This document shows, piece by piece, positions 7,701 to 16,772 of a stretch of DNA of 50,106 bases. The notes under the pieces are model-generated. The model did no database searches. It had not been told where the DNA came from and was given only the letters and a program-made list of their open reading frames with translations. The position numbers and the translations under genes are program-made. The number at the start of each line of letters is the position of its first letter. Position 1 is the stretch's first letter. This stretch comes from Aeromonas veronii bv. veronii. Its GTDB lineage: Bacteria > Pseudomonadota > Gammaproteobacteria > Enterobacterales > Aeromonadaceae. The stretch is from contig NZ_CDDK01000011.1 in NCBI RefSeq assembly GCF_000820225.1, forward strand, positions 584 to 50,689, given 5' to 3'.

Positions 7701-8816
7701 ATGTTGTCATCAACCCCGTCGCACAGACCCTATCCCCGCAGAAGCTCCATCGTTCAAATCGTGCAGCACCTGCAGCCCGGCGGGCTGGAGACCATGGTGC
7801 TCAACCTCACTCAGGCGAGCCCCGCCGAGCAGCCGGTGCATATCATCTCCCTCGAAGGGCGCAAAGGGGATGTGCTAAGAGCATGGCCCGCTCTGCATCC
7901 CTTCGCGGGCAATATTCATTGTCTGGAAAAGCCCGCGGGCTGGTCGCTGGCGACCCTCTGGCGGCTCACCCGACTGCTGCGCCAACTCAAGCCCGTCGCG
8001 GTACATACCCACCATCTGGGGCCCATGCTCTATGGCGGCCTCGCCAGTCGGCTGGCCCAGGTGCCCACCCTGGTACACACCGAGCACGATGCCTGGTATC
8101 TCGATGATCCCCATCAGCGCACGCTGGCCCAGTGGGGGCTGCGCGCCTTCAAACCCATTCTGGTGGCCGATGCCACGCCGGTGGCTAACCAGCTGCTGGC
8201 CAAGCTGGGCCAGCTGTCGCCAACCGTGATCCCCAACGGCATCGATGAGCTGCGCTTTGCCCCGGGCGCCGCCGCCCTCGCCCGTCAGGAGATGGGATTG
8301 CCGCAAGGGGTCAAACTGATTGGCTGCGCCGCCCGCCTTGAGTCGGTCAAGGGACATACCTTGCTGCTGGAGGCGATCCGCGCCCTGCCGCAGGAGGTGC
8401 ATCTTGCGTTGGCAGGGGTCGGCAGTTTGCAAAATGCGTTGCAACAACAGTGTCAGCAACTGGGGATCGCCCATCGGGTCCATTTTCTGGGGCTGGTCGA
8501 AAACATGCCGCGCTTCTATCAGGGGCTGGATCTCTTCTGCCTCCCCTCGCTGGCGGAGGGGATGCCGCTTTGCGTGCTGGAAGCGCAGGCCTGCGGGGTG
8601 CCGGTGGTGATGAGCGACGTGGGGGCGGCCAGAGAGATCGTCTGTCAGGCCAGCGGCCATATCCTGTCGGGGCGGGATCCCGACCGCCTTGCCCAGCTTC
8701 TGGCACAAGGGTTGCTGCACTGCCATAGCCTGCGTGCCGTCACCCGAGAGTTTGTGTGCCAGCAAAGCAGCTTGAGCCGGATGGCTCAGGCCTATCAGCA
8801 GCTTTACAGCCGCTGA
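7701..8816 (+). CDS. Glycosyltransferase family 4 (exosortase-locus type)
   Basis: 371 residues from the ATG at 7701, preceded by GGAG at eight bases. The GT-B fold is indicated by the N-terminal 'VQHLQPGGLETMVLNL' (the glycine-rich loop of GT4 enzymes), 'VIPNGID' at the domain junction, 'IGCAARLESVKGH' starting the second domain, and the donor-site motif 'PSLAEGMPLCVLEAQACGVPVV' in two parts (the EGMP..E pattern). Resembles the GT4 enzymes found with exosortase-linked polysaccharide loci. It would transfer a sugar from a nucleotide donor to a lipid-linked intermediate in the cytoplasm; the sugar is unknown. First gene of a three-gene operon. Confidence 0.88.
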   Translation: MLSSTPSHRPYPRRSSIVQIVQHLQPGGLETMVLNLTQASPAEQPVHIISLEGRKGDVLRAWPALHPFAGNIHCLEKPAGWSLATLWRLTRLLRQLKPVAVHTHHLGPMLYGGLASRLAQVPTLVHTEHDAWYLDDPHQRTLAQWGLRAFKPILVADATPVANQLLAKLGQLSPTVIPNGIDELRFAPGAAALARQEMGLPQGVKLIGCAARLESVKGHTLLLEAIRALPQEVHLALAGVGSLQNALQQQCQQLGIAHRVHFLGLVENMPRFYQGLDLFCLPSLAEGMPLCVLEAQACGVPVVMSDVGAAREIVCQASGHILSGRDPDRLAQLLAQGLLHCHSLRAVTREFVCQQSSLSRMAQAYQQLYSR

Positions 8817-8847
8817 TCAAGTGACCCGATGACCAGAGGAGCATCCC

Positions 8848-10041
8848 ATGGAATGGATCATGATCGTGTTCTGGCTGTGCGCTGTACTGGTGGTCTACCA
8901 CCATGTCGGCTATCCCCTGCTGCTCAAATTCGGTGGTCGGCAGGCGCGCAAGGTGGCCAATCCGCCCCGCCCTCTGGATCGAGGGTTCAAAACAGACGCC
9001 ACCGATGAGGCGCTGCCGACCATCACCCTGCTGATGCCGGTCTACAACGAGGCGGCGACCATCGCGGCCAAGCTGCAAAACCTCGCCAGCCTCGATTACC
9101 CCGCCGACAAGCTGTGGGTACATGTGCATTTCGACGGCTGCAGCGACAACAGTTACCCCATTGCGCTAAGCCAGCTCGGAGATCCCGCCCTGCAGCAGTT
9201 GCAGATCAGGCTGTTTGATCACCCCCGCAATCGCGGCAAGGTCGCCGTGCTCAACGAGGCCATGACCCGGGTGCACAGCGATCTGGTAGCCCTCACCGAT
9301 GTCTCGGCCCTGCTGCCCATCGACAGCCTGCTGCTGGCGGTCGCCCATTTTGCCGATCCCAAGGTAGGGGTGGTCGGGGAAGCATACCGCTTCTGGCAAC
9401 CGGGCTCCCAGGGCGAGGAGAGTTACTGGCACTATCAAAGCCAGATCAAGCTCTGCGAATCGGCCCTTGGCGGCATGCTGGGTGCCCACGGGGCCTTTTA
9501 CATGATGCGCCGGGAGTGCCTCACCCCGCTGGCCGCCGATACCATCAACGACGATTTCATCCTGCCGATGCAGGCCATCGCCAAGGGGTATCGCGCTGTC
9601 TATGACAATCGCTGCGCCGCACTGGAGCTGGAAATTTCGGATGCCGCGCTGGAGGCGACACGGCGCAAGCGGATCGGGGCCGGCAACACCCAGCAGCTGC
9701 TGCGGTTACTGCCCCTGCTACACCCCAAGTTCGGCTGGATTGCCTTCAACTTTGCCAGTGGCAAGGGGCTGCGGGTGTTGATGCCGCTCTGCCTGACCCT
9801 GCTGTGGCTCTGCGCCATCCCGCTGGCCACCCAATCCCTGCTGTTTCAGCTGTTGCTGGGGCTGCAACTGCTGGGGTATCTGCTGGTCATCTTGATCCAG
9901 CTGACCCCTGTCCACCCCTGGCCCAATCTGTTTCGCAAAATCCACTATCTGGTGCTCGGACACTGGTACAACGGCATGGGCACCCTGCGCTACTGCCTGC
10001 GCGCCCCCATACGTTTCATGTCACAGGAGAAAGCCGTATGA
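8848..10041 (+). CDS. Membrane glycosyltransferase family 2
   Basis: 397 residues: an N-terminal membrane helix, a GT-A catalytic domain (about 50-280) and a C-terminal group of two or three helices (310-355). Visible motifs are 'LLMPVYNEAATI', 'HFDGCSDNS' (DGxSD), 'HPRNRGKVAVLNEAM', 'ALTDVSALL' in place of the usual DxD, 'GAHGAFYMMRR' and 'RRKRIGAGNTQQL' in the position of the QxxRW motif. It is thus a processive-type GT2 with divergent DxD and QxxRW motifs, which may affect whether it is a synthase or a single-step transferase. It lies 31 bases after the GT4 gene and overlaps the next gene by ATGA. Confidence 0.87.
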   Translation: MEWIMIVFWLCAVLVVYHHVGYPLLLKFGGRQARKVANPPRPLDRGFKTDATDEALPTITLLMPVYNEAATIAAKLQNLASLDYPADKLWVHVHFDGCSDNSYPIALSQLGDPALQQLQIRLFDHPRNRGKVAVLNEAMTRVHSDLVALTDVSALLPIDSLLLAVAHFADPKVGVVGEAYRFWQPGSQGEESYWHYQSQIKLCESALGGMLGAHGAFYMMRRECLTPLAADTINDDFILPMQAIAKGYRAVYDNRCAALELEISDAALEATRRKRIGAGNTQQLLRLLPLLHPKFGWIAFNFASGKGLRVLMPLCLTLLWLCAIPLATQSLLFQLLLGLQLLGYLLVILIQLTPVHPWPNLFRKIHYLVLGHWYNGMGTLRYCLRAPIRFMSQEKAV

Positions 10042-10673
10042 CACACCCCATTCCAAGATTGACCCTGGTGGTCAAACGCAGCATGGATCTGCTCGGTGCC
10101 ACTCTTGGCCTGCTGCTGACGCTGCCACTGTGGCCGCTGATCATGCTGGCCATCCGGCTCGATAGCCCGGGGCCGGTGTTCTTTCGTCAGCTGCGGATCG
10201 GGCGCAGCCATGCCACCTATACCGAGCTCTTTTTCATGATCAAGTTTCGCACCATGCGCGCCGACGCCGAGGCGGCCACCGGGCCGGTCTGGTGTGGCAA
10301 AGGGGACAGCCGGATCACCCGCAGCGGCGACTTTCTGCGCAAAACCCGGCTCGATGAGCTGCCGCAGTTTATCAATGTGCTCAAGGGGGAGATGTCGCTG
10401 ATCGGCCCCCGCCCGGAGCGACCCGGGATCGCCAACCGGCTGGAAGATGCGGTGCCGTACTTTATCGAACGCACCTATGAAGTGGCCCCCGGTATTACCG
10501 GTCTGGCACAGGTCAATCAGGGTTACGACGAGTCGCTCGATGATGTGCGCAGCAAGCTGGCGTTCGATCTGGCCTACTCGGTTGCCCTGCTCCACCCCTG
10601 GCGCTGGCTGGTGCAGGATATGCATATCATCGGCAAGACGATTGCCATCATGGTCGGCAAGAAGGGGCGCTAA
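10038..10673 (+). CDS. Initiating undecaprenyl-phosphate sugar-phosphate transferase
   Basis: 211 residues from the ATG that overlaps the preceding stop (ATGA). Hallmarks of the bacterial sugar transferase family are complete: 'KRSMDLLGA' before a re-entrant membrane helix (about 15-38), 'SPGPVFFRQLRIG', 'FFMIKFRTM', 'FLRKTRLDELPQF', 'VLKGEMSLIGPRPERP' and 'PGITGLAQVN'. These enzymes (the catalytic half of WbaP-type proteins) load the first sugar phosphate on undecaprenyl phosphate at the inner membrane, starting repeat-unit assembly. It is the short form without the extra N-terminal membrane domain. Confidence 0.92.
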   Translation: MTHPIPRLTLVVKRSMDLLGATLGLLLTLPLWPLIMLAIRLDSPGPVFFRQLRIGRSHATYTELFFMIKFRTMRADAEAATGPVWCGKGDSRITRSGDFLRKTRLDELPQFINVLKGEMSLIGPRPERPGIANRLEDAVPYFIERTYEVAPGITGLAQVNQGYDESLDDVRSKLAFDLAYSVALLHPWRWLVQDMHIIGKTIAIMVGKKGR

Positions 10674-10713
10674 TTCCGCCGCGCCGACCTCAACCATATC
10701 TCAACGCCCATCA

Positions 10714-10741
10714 GGCCATTGCCACTGCAATGGCCTTTTTT
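10714..10741 (+). terminator. Strong terminator after the sugar transferase operon
   Basis: Perfect nine-base stem GGCCATTGC / GCAATGGCC with a CACT loop and six T. The remaining intergenic sequence to 10914 has no gene I can support. Confidence 0.9.
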
Positions 10742-10914
10742 ATGGCGCATCTTTGTGGCACGTCCGCGGTGATCACAAAGAAGTCAGCGACCTGATCGCC
10801 ATCATCTGGCCCCATCCATCCAAAGGCCTGATGCCTGTTTGACCAACCGCAGAAACCCAAGCGTTGCGTGATCACCGAAGCAATCCGCCCCCTGCTCCCC
10901 ATAACACCGGCACA

Positions 10915-10946
10915 TAAAAAAACGAGTAGCCAGCGGCCACTCGTTT
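10915..10946 (-). terminator. Terminator at the end of the STAS-to-GT4 operon
   Basis: On the minus strand, stem CGAGTGGCC / GGCTACTCG (one mismatch) with loop GCT, followed by TTTTTTT. It closes the long minus-strand operon 20 bases after the GT4 stop. Confidence 0.85.
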
Positions 10947-10965
10947 TGACAGGTTTCTCCGTGAT

Positions 10966-11967
10966 TCAGGCGCCGTAGACGGCCAGAATATCGGTCACTC
11001 TGTTGTTGACGCTGTACCCGCGGGCTATGGTGTTGCGGGCCGCCTGACTCATTTTGCTGCGCACCACCCCATCGCTGCGCAGCCAGTAGTTGACCAGCTC
11101 CGCCATATCCCTCACATGGCCGGGCTCCACCAGCCAGCCATTGGATTTATGGTCGATCAGATTGACCAGGCCCCCCACCGCAAAGGTACAAACCGGTATG
11201 CCGTGAGCCATCGCCTCCAGGGCCACCAGCGGCAACCCTTCAAAGCGGGAGGTGATGCAGAGCAGGTCGATGTTGTGCCACTCATTGGCCATGTTCTGGA
11301 AACCATGAAGCTGGACGCGATCACCATACTGCTGCAACAAGGCACTTTTCATGGGGCCATCCCCGTAGAGATGAAACGCCCCATCCGGGCAGAAGGCGGC
11401 CAGCTGGCAGAATGCCTCCGGCCCCTTTTCCGGCGAGAGGCGGCCGACAAAGGCAATCCGGTTGCCAGTTACCGTAGCCGGCGTCGCAGGCATGGGGACA
11501 AAGTTGCTGATCACCGTGCTTGGCACAGGCAATTTGCGAGCGATGGGCTCGCTCACTGCAATACACTTCGCAAAACGCGCTGTGGTGCGATCCAGCCAGC
11601 TGTAAAACTTCAGCAAACCCTCCCCGTCATCCCCACTGTGAAAGGTCGAAACCACCGATTTGCCGGTGAACCAGGCCGTCAGTCGCCCCAGCACCCCGGC
11701 CTTGTAGCCGTGGGTATGGATCAGCACAGAAGCCGGCTGGCGGGCCAGACGGCGCATAAAATCGCGGCTGTTTTGGCACACCTCGTAGGGCAAGCCCTGT
11801 TGTTTGAGCAGGGTCGTAAAGGGGGTCATGCCATGGTTGCTCACCAGCACTATGGTGGGGCGAAATCCCCTGGCCAGCAGATCGTTGGCGAGATGGATAA
11901 TGTGAACTTCAATTCCACCGACCTGACGCGCATCGATGGCCAGCCAGATCTGTTGCATGGGTAACAT
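10966..11967 (-). CDS. Glycosyltransferase family 4
   Basis: 333 residues from the Met codon at 11967. GGGAGGAGG lies six bases before this ATG, and the upstream in-frame Mets lack such a site. GT4 features are the N-terminal 'DARQVGGIEVHIIHLANDL', the mid 'VISNFV' and 'IAFVGRLSPEKGPEAF', and the donor-binding 'SRFEGLPLVALEAMAHG'. It probably adds a sugar to the same polysaccharide repeat unit as the enzymes at 7.7-10.7 kb, but it is carried as the last gene of the export/partner-switch operon. The gap of 80 bases after the phosphatase gene is wider than the other gaps in this operon. Confidence 0.87.
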   Translation of the reverse strand: MLPMQQIWLAIDARQVGGIEVHIIHLANDLLARGFRPTIVLVSNHGMTPFTTLLKQQGLPYEVCQNSRDFMRRLARQPASVLIHTHGYKAGVLGRLTAWFTGKSVVSTFHSGDDGEGLLKFYSWLDRTTARFAKCIAVSEPIARKLPVPSTVISNFVPMPATPATVTGNRIAFVGRLSPEKGPEAFCQLAAFCPDGAFHLYGDGPMKSALLQQYGDRVQLHGFQNMANEWHNIDLLCITSRFEGLPLVALEAMAHGIPVCTFAVGGLVNLIDHKSNGWLVEPGHVRDMAELVNYWLRSDGVVRSKMSQAARNTIARGYSVNNRVTDILAVYGA

Positions 11968-12047
11968 AAGGCCCTCCTCCCGTGGCTCCATGCCACCTGA
12001 AATGAGGCGCTGCATAGAGCGGGCCAGTCAGGCAAAGAGGGGCAGGA

Positions 12048-13538
12048 TCAGGCGCCGGGACAGGCGACCAGCAAGAGGGTCATGTCATCGAGGGCGGCAT
12101 CATTGATGCGCTCATCAAACCAGCGGGCAATGCGATGAGCCAGTTGCTCAAGACCGGGCCCCGAAGTCAGGCAGATCTCTTTTAGCTGCGACTCCCAGCG
12201 CTGGCGCTCTGCGGCATCACGACTATCGAGCAGACCGTCGGTCCAGAACAGCAGGATCTCGCCGGGCTTGAGCTGACGCTCATTGGTCACGAAGTGGGGA
12301 TCCGGGCGTAAACCGGGCAAGGGGCCGGTCACGCCGACCTGACGGATGGTGCCGGGCCCGACCAGCCAGGGCGCAGGGTGGCCCGCGCTGGCCCACTGCA
12401 CCCGCCCCTCGTTGCCGAGTTCAATGCAGAGGGTGGTGAGCAGGGTAGCCCCAAGGAGCGGATCACTGTGAACCGCATTGGACAAGATGGTCAGCAAACG
12501 GGCGGGGGCGCGCTCCAGATCGTGCGCCGTCAGCAAACCGCGCAGATAACCGGCATAGGCATGGGCAAAGAACTTGGCTTCCGCATCGTGGCCCATCACA
12601 TCCCCGAGCCACAGCACCCGATCCTTGACCAGCAGAAAGTCCCCGCCCCCCACGGTGGCCGCGCGGGTTTGCAACGCCAGCTGGTATCCCCCTATGGAGG
12701 TGGCAGGCAATAACGGGCGCAGCGCCGAGGTCATGCGCTGATCCAGCTGCTCGCCCCATTGCGACTTGAGCTGCTGCGAGCGTTGCAGCACCCGCGAAAC
12801 CGCCAGCAACAGGTCCTGCTTGGTGATGGGTTTGACCAGAAAGTCATCGATCCCCAGCGCCCCCGCCCGACTCTGGGTCCACTGATCCTGATGACCGGTC
12901 AGGAAGATAAAGGGCACCCCCTTCATCTTGGGATCCTTCATCAACTGCTGGCGCAGCCCAAAGCCATCGATCCCCTCCATCTCGATATCGGAGAGCACCA
13001 GTGCGGGGGGCTGCTTTCCAAGCGCCAGCAGGGCGGCATGTGAGTCGGCATAACTTTCAACCCGGTAGTGCTCATGGAGATAGGCGGTGAGCAGGGCACG
13101 CATCACCTTGTCATCATCGATCACCGCGATCACCGGCAGTTGGTTGACTGGGCCCTGCTGGCGAAGGGTCACGCGATTGCGCTCACCGTCGCGAGAGAAG
13201 TGCACCTCGGCAAACAGCTGGTGCACCAGCGCCAGCCCGTATCCCCCCTCCTGCAGCTCATCGGGTAACGGCGCACTGGCAAGACCGGGTTGCGGGCCGC
13301 CATCATCCTCCAGTATCAGACTCAAGCCCGTTTCATCCTCTTTCAGAGTGAGCCAGAGCCGGGTCGCGGGAGGCGCTGTGTGTTTGACGCTATTGGTGGC
13401 CAGCTCACTGAAACAGAGCAGCCAGTTGGCTTGATCCTTTGGGGAGACCTGAAACAGGGAGAGTCCCTGCGCCAGCCGGTTGCGCAGTTCGCGCACCGCC
13501 TGCAGGGTTGCCGGAGCAGATCGCAACCAGTCATCCAT
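12048..13538 (-). CDS. Partner-switch protein: HATPase kinase + receiver + PP2C phosphatase
   Basis: 496 residues with three domains in order. Residues 1-130 form an anti-sigma-type HATPase like RsbW/SpoIIAB (N-box 'ELATNSVKH', then 'EDDGG' and 'GGYGLALV'). Residues 135-255 are a response-regulator receiver ('VIDDDKV', phosphoacceptor Asp184 in 'LSDIEME', Lys in 'VKPI'). Residues 285-495 are a PP2C/SpoIIE phosphatase with metal ligands in 'GGGDF', 'GDVMGHD', 'TDGLLD' and 'DDMT'. One protein could therefore both phosphorylate and dephosphorylate a STAS antagonist, with the balance set by phosphorylation of the receiver. The STAS protein is encoded at the head of this operon and a hybrid histidine kinase divergently. 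Good GGAGG site six bases before the ATG. Confidence 0.9.
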   Translation of the reverse strand: MDDWLRSAPATLQAVRELRNRLAQGLSLFQVSPKDQANWLLCFSELATNSVKHTAPPATRLWLTLKEDETGLSLILEDDGGPQPGLASAPLPDELQEGGYGLALVHQLFAEVHFSRDGERNRVTLRQQGPVNQLPVIAVIDDDKVMRALLTAYLHEHYRVESYADSHAALLALGKQPPALVLSDIEMEGIDGFGLRQQLMKDPKMKGVPFIFLTGHQDQWTQSRAGALGIDDFLVKPITKQDLLLAVSRVLQRSQQLKSQWGEQLDQRMTSALRPLLPATSIGGYQLALQTRAATVGGGDFLLVKDRVLWLGDVMGHDAEAKFFAHAYAGYLRGLLTAHDLERAPARLLTILSNAVHSDPLLGATLLTTLCIELGNEGRVQWASAGHPAPWLVGPGTIRQVGVTGPLPGLRPDPHFVTNERQLKPGEILLFWTDGLLDSRDAAERQRWESQLKEICLTSGPGLEQLAHRIARWFDERINDAALDDMTLLLVACPGA

Positions 13539-13561
13539 ATCGGGCCTCCATCAGCGGGCGA

Positions 13562-14230
13562 TCAGATCCGGAAATTGAGCAAGGCGCTGCGCCGGCACCA
13601 GCGCTTGAGCCATTCGGTCACCCGGTTACTGGGCAGCCGGTTGAGCTCGCGCAAGATCTCGCTGGCCAGCCCCGGGTTGAGCTTGTCGTTATAGACTGCG
13701 CCAATCAGATTGGCCTCGGCACGAGTCAGTTTATCCACCGCACTTTGTACCACGGTCGTCGGGGTCACCCCCGCCAGCACCACCAGCAGCGCCCCTTCAC
13801 AGGCCCCACACACCTGATCGGCCGGAATATTGCCCCGATTGAGGGCGGTGAGCGGCGAGGTATCGAAGATCACCACATCGTAATGCTCCAGCCAGCGAAC
13901 CAGCAGCTGACGCAAGGTATCCTTATTGCGAAAGGCCATCAGATCCTTGCCCGGCGCCTGGAGCAGCGACAACGACCGGCCAGTGGCTACCGGCTCGGGC
14001 ACATCATTGGGCCCCCAGGCAACCGCCGTGGCGCGGCCGGGATGATAGAGGTTGAGATCCACCAGCAGGGTGCGCAGCCCATCCGCTTCCGAGCGCCTTG
14101 CCAGCGCATCGCAGATGGAGCTCACCCCCTCTCCCCCTTCCGACGAGGTGACCGCCAGCGAGCGGATCCCCCGGGCGACCGTCGCCGCGTAGAGGGATTC
14201 GAGCTCCAGATATTGAATGGGGATGCTCAT
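13562..14230 (-). CDS. CpsD-like P-loop ATPase with degenerate Walker A
   Basis: 222 residues resembling the cytoplasmic domain of bacterial tyrosine kinases (CpsD/Wzc/EpsG type): 'SLAVTSSEGGEGVSSI' at the P-loop, 'TLLVDLNLYHPG' at Walker A' and 'DVVIFDTSPL' at Walker B. The Walker A lysine is replaced by Val (GEGVSS instead of GEGKS), and there is no tyrosine-rich tail at the C terminus. It is therefore probably not an active kinase and may be a structural or regulatory partner of the chain-length/export machinery. Starts one base before the end of the SLBB gene, so translation is coupled. Confidence 0.82.
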   Translation of the reverse strand: MSIPIQYLELESLYAATVARGIRSLAVTSSEGGEGVSSICDALARRSEADGLRTLLVDLNLYHPGRATAVAWGPNDVPEPVATGRSLSLLQAPGKDLMAFRNKDTLRQLLVRWLEHYDVVIFDTSPLTALNRGNIPADQVCGACEGALLVVLAGVTPTTVVQSAVDKLTRAEANLIGAVYNDKLNPGLASEILRELNRLPSNRVTEWLKRWCRRSALLNFRI

Positions 14231-14231
14231 A

Positions 14232-16337
14232 TCAAAGCGTCCCGACCAGGGCCACCACCGAGATCGTGGTCAGGATGTCGCGCATGCCATCCATAAAGAT
14301 GGCCCAGTTGCTACTTTTGCTATCAGGGATAAAGACGGTGTCCCCTGCGCGCAGCACCGGCAACTGGCTAAAGTCGGGCTCTTTGGCAAAGCCGTCGAGA
14401 TCGAAGCTGCGGGCCTGATCCCCCTGACCACTGGTAGCCATGTTGATCACCACAATCTTCTTGATATAGGCGCTGCTGGTCGGGCCTCCCGCCTCTGCCA
14501 GCAGATCCAGCAGGGTCATGGAGGAGTCAAAGCGGTAGCGACCGGGACGGGCAATCGCCCCCAACACCCGAATGGTGTTCTCCTTGGGCTCATCGAGCCA
14601 GGGACGATTCTTCTCCGGCAGGTAGATGGAGTCGCCGGGCAGCACCTTGGGCAGCAAGGTTTCATCGCCGGTTTCAAAGTAGAGGGCAAGGTCGAGCTTG
14701 CTGACCCGCGCCGTGCTGCCACTGCGATGGGCGATGCGCACATTGCGCAGATCCGCCGCAGCAGTCGGACCATCGGCGGCCGACAGGATGTCGATAAAGC
14801 CCATCTGCTCATTGAAGGCATAGCGACCGGGGGCTCCGACCTGACCGAAGATATAGATGGAACTGTCCGGTGACTGGCGCACCCACTGGGACTTGTTGTC
14901 ACTGGGATCGGTGGGCAGCTCGGGGATCATGATGGTGAATCCGGCCCGGATCTTCGGCAGGCTGGCCAGCGCCCCGCCCTGATGAAGGAACTTGTCGAGA
15001 TCAAACAGGGTTGGCGTGGCCTGCCCCCCTTCGGCGGTCAGGATCTGCACCTTGGCGATATCGGCCCGCTCGTTGGGCCCTCCGGCGTGGGCGATCAGAT
15101 CCAGCAGCGACATTTCGTCAGACCATTCATAGCGGCCCGGGATCCGCACCGCCCCCATCACCATCACCGCCCGCCCGGGTGCCACCTTCAACCAGGACTT
15201 CTCGTTGATATCGGTTTTTTCCGGCACAAAGATGGCATCACCGGGTTTGACTTGGGGCAGCGCCTTTTGCATCCCTTCGGTATAGGCCTGCAAGTCGATG
15301 GGTTCGATCGTGCCATCGGTGCGCAGCAAACGGATCTGGCGACTCTCGGCATAGCGGGTCGGGCCACCGGCATTGGCCAGAATATCGAGGAAGGAGTCCC
15401 CTTCCCGCCCCTCATAGGCGCCGGGTTTGAACACCTCGCCCATGATGTAGATAGTGCGTGCCCCCCGTTTTATCTGCTCTTCATCCTTGGGCACGAAGAT
15501 GGTGGCGCCCGGCGCCAGATTGGGCAGCAGCTTGTTGTTGCCGGAGTCGAGATAGGCTTTGAGATCGAACAGTTCGGGGGCATCACCATTGATCACCCGG
15601 ATCCGCTCCACCCCGGCAAAACGGGTTACCCCACCTGCCCGCATCAGCAGATCCACGATGGAGTTGCCACTCTTGAAACTGAAGGCGCCGGGGCTGTTGA
15701 CCTCGCCAAACACCTTGATCGCCTTGCCGGTATCGCCATCCCCGCCTGCCGCCAGGGTTGCCGCATCAAAATCTATTTGCACGTTGCCGATCAGCGGAGA
15801 GGCGGGTACGAACACCACATCGAGGGATTGCAATGGCGGCAACACGCTGGCATCGCCGGTATCGAGATAACGCTTGTAGTCGAAGCTAGAGACCGTGCTG
15901 CCACGCCGCACCTGCATATTGTTGAGCTGGGCACCAGGCACCAGACCGCCAGCGGCATCGAGAGCCATCTGCACGTTGCCATCGGGCGCCAGATCATAAC
16001 TGCCGGGTTTTTTGACATAGCCCATCACGCTGATCAGCAGCCGCTTCTCCAGCAAGGTGACGGTCAATTGAGAGAGGTTGTTGTAAACAGGTTTGAGGGC
16101 GGTGCGGATCAGCTCATCCGCCTGTTGCAGGGTCTTCCCCCCCACCACTAGGTTGCCGACTTCAGGCAGTGCAATCTCCCCCTGCTTGTTGATCTGGAAA
16201 GGCTGATCAAAAGCAGGCTCACCGGGTTGCACTATGGCCAACCGATCACCGGGAGCCAACAAGGTGGAGGCCAGTAACGGGCAGGTGAACAACAGCAAGA
16301 GAACACAGATCAATCCTTCGAGAGCGCCCCGTTTCAT
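14232..16337 (-). CDS. Outer-membrane polysaccharide exporter with six SLBB repeats
   Basis: 701 residues from the ATG at 16337, which has AAGGA at five bases; an ATG six bases upstream sits too close to that site. The order is a signal peptide (to 'LLAST'), an N-terminal poly-export domain ('LAPGDRLAI', 'INKQGEIALPEVG'), then six soluble-ligand-binding beta-grasp repeats of about 85-100 residues, each opening with a 'GxVxxPGxY'-like motif and containing 'AGG'. A final hydrophobic segment ('ILTTISVVALVGTL') follows. Wza-type exporters form the outer-membrane channel for capsule or exopolysaccharide; six repeats make this about twice the length of E. coli Wza. No lipobox cysteine is evident. 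Partner of the Wzz-type protein at 6.1 kb. Confidence 0.9.
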   Translation of the reverse strand: MKRGALEGLICVLLLLFTCPLLASTLLAPGDRLAIVQPGEPAFDQPFQINKQGEIALPEVGNLVVGGKTLQQADELIRTALKPVYNNLSQLTVTLLEKRLLISVMGYVKKPGSYDLAPDGNVQMALDAAGGLVPGAQLNNMQVRRGSTVSSFDYKRYLDTGDASVLPPLQSLDVVFVPASPLIGNVQIDFDAATLAAGGDGDTGKAIKVFGEVNSPGAFSFKSGNSIVDLLMRAGGVTRFAGVERIRVINGDAPELFDLKAYLDSGNNKLLPNLAPGATIFVPKDEEQIKRGARTIYIMGEVFKPGAYEGREGDSFLDILANAGGPTRYAESRQIRLLRTDGTIEPIDLQAYTEGMQKALPQVKPGDAIFVPEKTDINEKSWLKVAPGRAVMVMGAVRIPGRYEWSDEMSLLDLIAHAGGPNERADIAKVQILTAEGGQATPTLFDLDKFLHQGGALASLPKIRAGFTIMIPELPTDPSDNKSQWVRQSPDSSIYIFGQVGAPGRYAFNEQMGFIDILSAADGPTAAADLRNVRIAHRSGSTARVSKLDLALYFETGDETLLPKVLPGDSIYLPEKNRPWLDEPKENTIRVLGAIARPGRYRFDSSMTLLDLLAEAGGPTSSAYIKKIVVINMATSGQGDQARSFDLDGFAKEPDFSQLPVLRAGDTVFIPDSKSSNWAIFMDGMRDILTTISVVALVGTL

Positions 16338-16355
16338 AGACATCCTTTTCGTCTG

Positions 16356-16772
16356 TTACGTCTGCCCCCATTGGCGTAAGGGGAGCCCTGACCAATCAGC
16401 ACGACAGCCATCCGCTGTTGTCTGTTGCAGCCGCAAACGTACTTGTTGTAGTGATTGTGCCAGCACGGTCTGACGCCAGGCTACATCCGACCAGAGCCGT
16501 CCGTGCATATCCCGTTCGATATCAATACGTTGAGATTGTAGTCGTTTCAACTCGGCAGGCATACACCCCTGCAGACTCGCTTGCTTTAATTCCGTCAGCT
16601 GCAAGTCGAGTTCCTTCTGACGCTCATCATAACGAGACCAGACCCGCCGTTCATCCTCATTGACCGGAATACGGGTGGGTCTTGCCTCGGCCATGCCGCC
16701 ATATCCCTCCGGCGGCCACTGCGCGCAACCCGACAGCAGAATGGACGAGAGCAGGATACCAAAGCGTTTCAT
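16356..16772 (-). CDS. Small predicted lipoprotein of the export operon
   Basis: 138 residues with signal peptide and lipobox 'LSGC' (Cys16). The mature part is charged and helical, probably a coiled coil ('DERQKELDLQLTELKQA', 'LKRLQSQRIDIERDMH'), with two further cysteines. Its ATG overlaps the STAS stop (ATGA) and it ends 18 bases before the exporter start. It could be a periplasmic or outer-membrane accessory of the SLBB exporter. No family recognised. Confidence 0.75.
   Translation of the reverse strand: MKRFGILLSSILLSGCAQWPPEGYGGMAEARPTRIPVNEDERRVWSRYDERQKELDLQLTELKQASLQGCMPAELKRLQSQRIDIERDMHGRLWSDVAWRQTVLAQSLQQVRLRLQQTTADGCRADWSGLPLRQWGQT

Noticed and set aside
7544..7702. N-terminal extensions of the Wzz-type and GT4 genes that would overlap each other
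   Set aside because: Good ribosome sites and domain starts lie at 7543 and 7701; the stretch between holds two divergent promoter-like sequences.
14982..16151. 389-codon plus-strand frame
   Set aside because: Antisense to the SLBB exporter, whose repeats and signal peptide make it the real gene; the antisense product resembles nothing.
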